Shown here: piece by piece, positions 32,315 through 32,408 of the stretch
How positions within the stretch are numbered: the first letter of the stretch is position 1
How the letters are laid out: the number at the start of each line of letters is the position of its first letter
Source: Novosphingobium sp. SG707
GTDB taxonomy: Bacteria > Pseudomonadota > Alphaproteobacteria > Sphingomonadales > Sphingomonadaceae
Reading direction: 5' to 3'
DNA length: 32,408 bases
Assembly: GCF_012275515.1 (NCBI RefSeq)
Contig: NZ_JAAZQL010000018.1
Coordinates: 1 to 32,408, forward strand
Translations under genes and position numbers: made by a program
The notes under the pieces: generated by a model
What the model was told of the DNA's origin: nothing
Seen by the model: only the letters and a program-made list of their open reading frames with translations
The model's database searches: none

Positions 32315-32408
32315 TTACCAATTCCACATGGTACCATCTTCGAGCCTTGCGACGGGGAGGTATGCGGGCTTGTAAGGATACTTGGCGGCGAGGGTTTCGT
32401 CGATGTCG
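32315..32408 (-). CDS. Mannonate dehydratase-like protein (ManD/RspA, C-terminal end only)
   Basis: Only the last 30 residues are in the window. They read AAKYPYKPAYLPVARLEDG and then TMWNW before the TAA. This closely fits the conserved end of the enolase-superfamily D-mannonate dehydratases (ManD, also called RspA), which make 2-keto-3-deoxygluconate from mannonate in hexuronate breakdown. The rest of the gene lies to the right. The tail is characteristic but short. Confidence 0.65.
   Translation of the reverse strand, partial: DIDETLAAKYPYKPAYLPVARLEDGTMWNW

Overview
The window reads as GC-rich alphaproteobacterial DNA, most likely from a sphingomonad such as Novosphingobium. The evidence is a TonB-dependent receptor with the usual VVTAQKR-type plug start, a spinster-type MFS transporter, a Caulobacter-like Weimberg xylose cluster, an RlmJ methyltransferase and a zeta-class GST in a gentisate operon. 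No rRNA and no complete tRNA was found. All names rest on reading motifs and recalling families; no database search was run.

Region 1 (1 to about 7025) is most of an integrative element, transcribed leftward. It carries a tyrosine integrase of the DUF4102 type, a hicA-hicB toxin-antitoxin pair with two copies of a palindromic operator, and two long proteins I do not recognise (442 and 578 aa). It ends in a tightly overlapping module: an AlpA-like regulator, a 60-aa protein, a winged-helix-like protein and a DnaB-type helicase that runs off the left edge. The right boundary is probably the last 29 nt of a tRNA gene (6997-7025, tRNA-Arg-like), that is, a displaced att site. The intact tRNA and the other att should lie left of the window.

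Region 2 (7026 to 13000) is ordinary chromosome next to the insertion point: a higA antitoxin remnant, a strong stem-loop, a small lipoprotein, rlmJ, a secreted helical-repeat protein, and a convergent pair made of a CysB-type LysR regulator and a long serine O-acetyltransferase.

Region 3 (13013 to 32408) is a catabolic locus and the most interesting part. It contains, in order: a GH3 glycosidase; a divergent operon with a TonB receptor, a Sde182/DUF1593 nucleoside-hydrolase-like protein and an MFS transporter; a LacI-family repressor; a divergent operon with gentisate 1,2-dioxygenase, fumarylpyruvate hydrolase, maleylpyruvate isomerase and a Tat-exported sulfatase; then a xylose Weimberg cluster (xylD, divergent from xylX-xylB-xylC and a sugar/H+ symporter); and the end of a mannonate-dehydratase-like gene.

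The 8-bp palindrome TAGCGCTA occurs at three promoters of region 3: the receptor operon, the lacI/gentisate divergon and the xylD/xylX divergon. This suggests that one XylR-like repressor controls glycoside uptake, pentose oxidation and gentisate ring cleavage together. My working hypothesis is that the locus degrades a plant conjugate in which an aromatic acid (gentisate or a relative) is joined to a pentose, possibly also sulfated. The sugar would go to 2-oxoglutarate and the aromatic ring to fumarate plus pyruvate. The conjugate is inferred, not shown. The last Weimberg enzyme (2-oxoglutarate semialdehyde dehydrogenase) and any enzyme that makes gentisate are not in the window.
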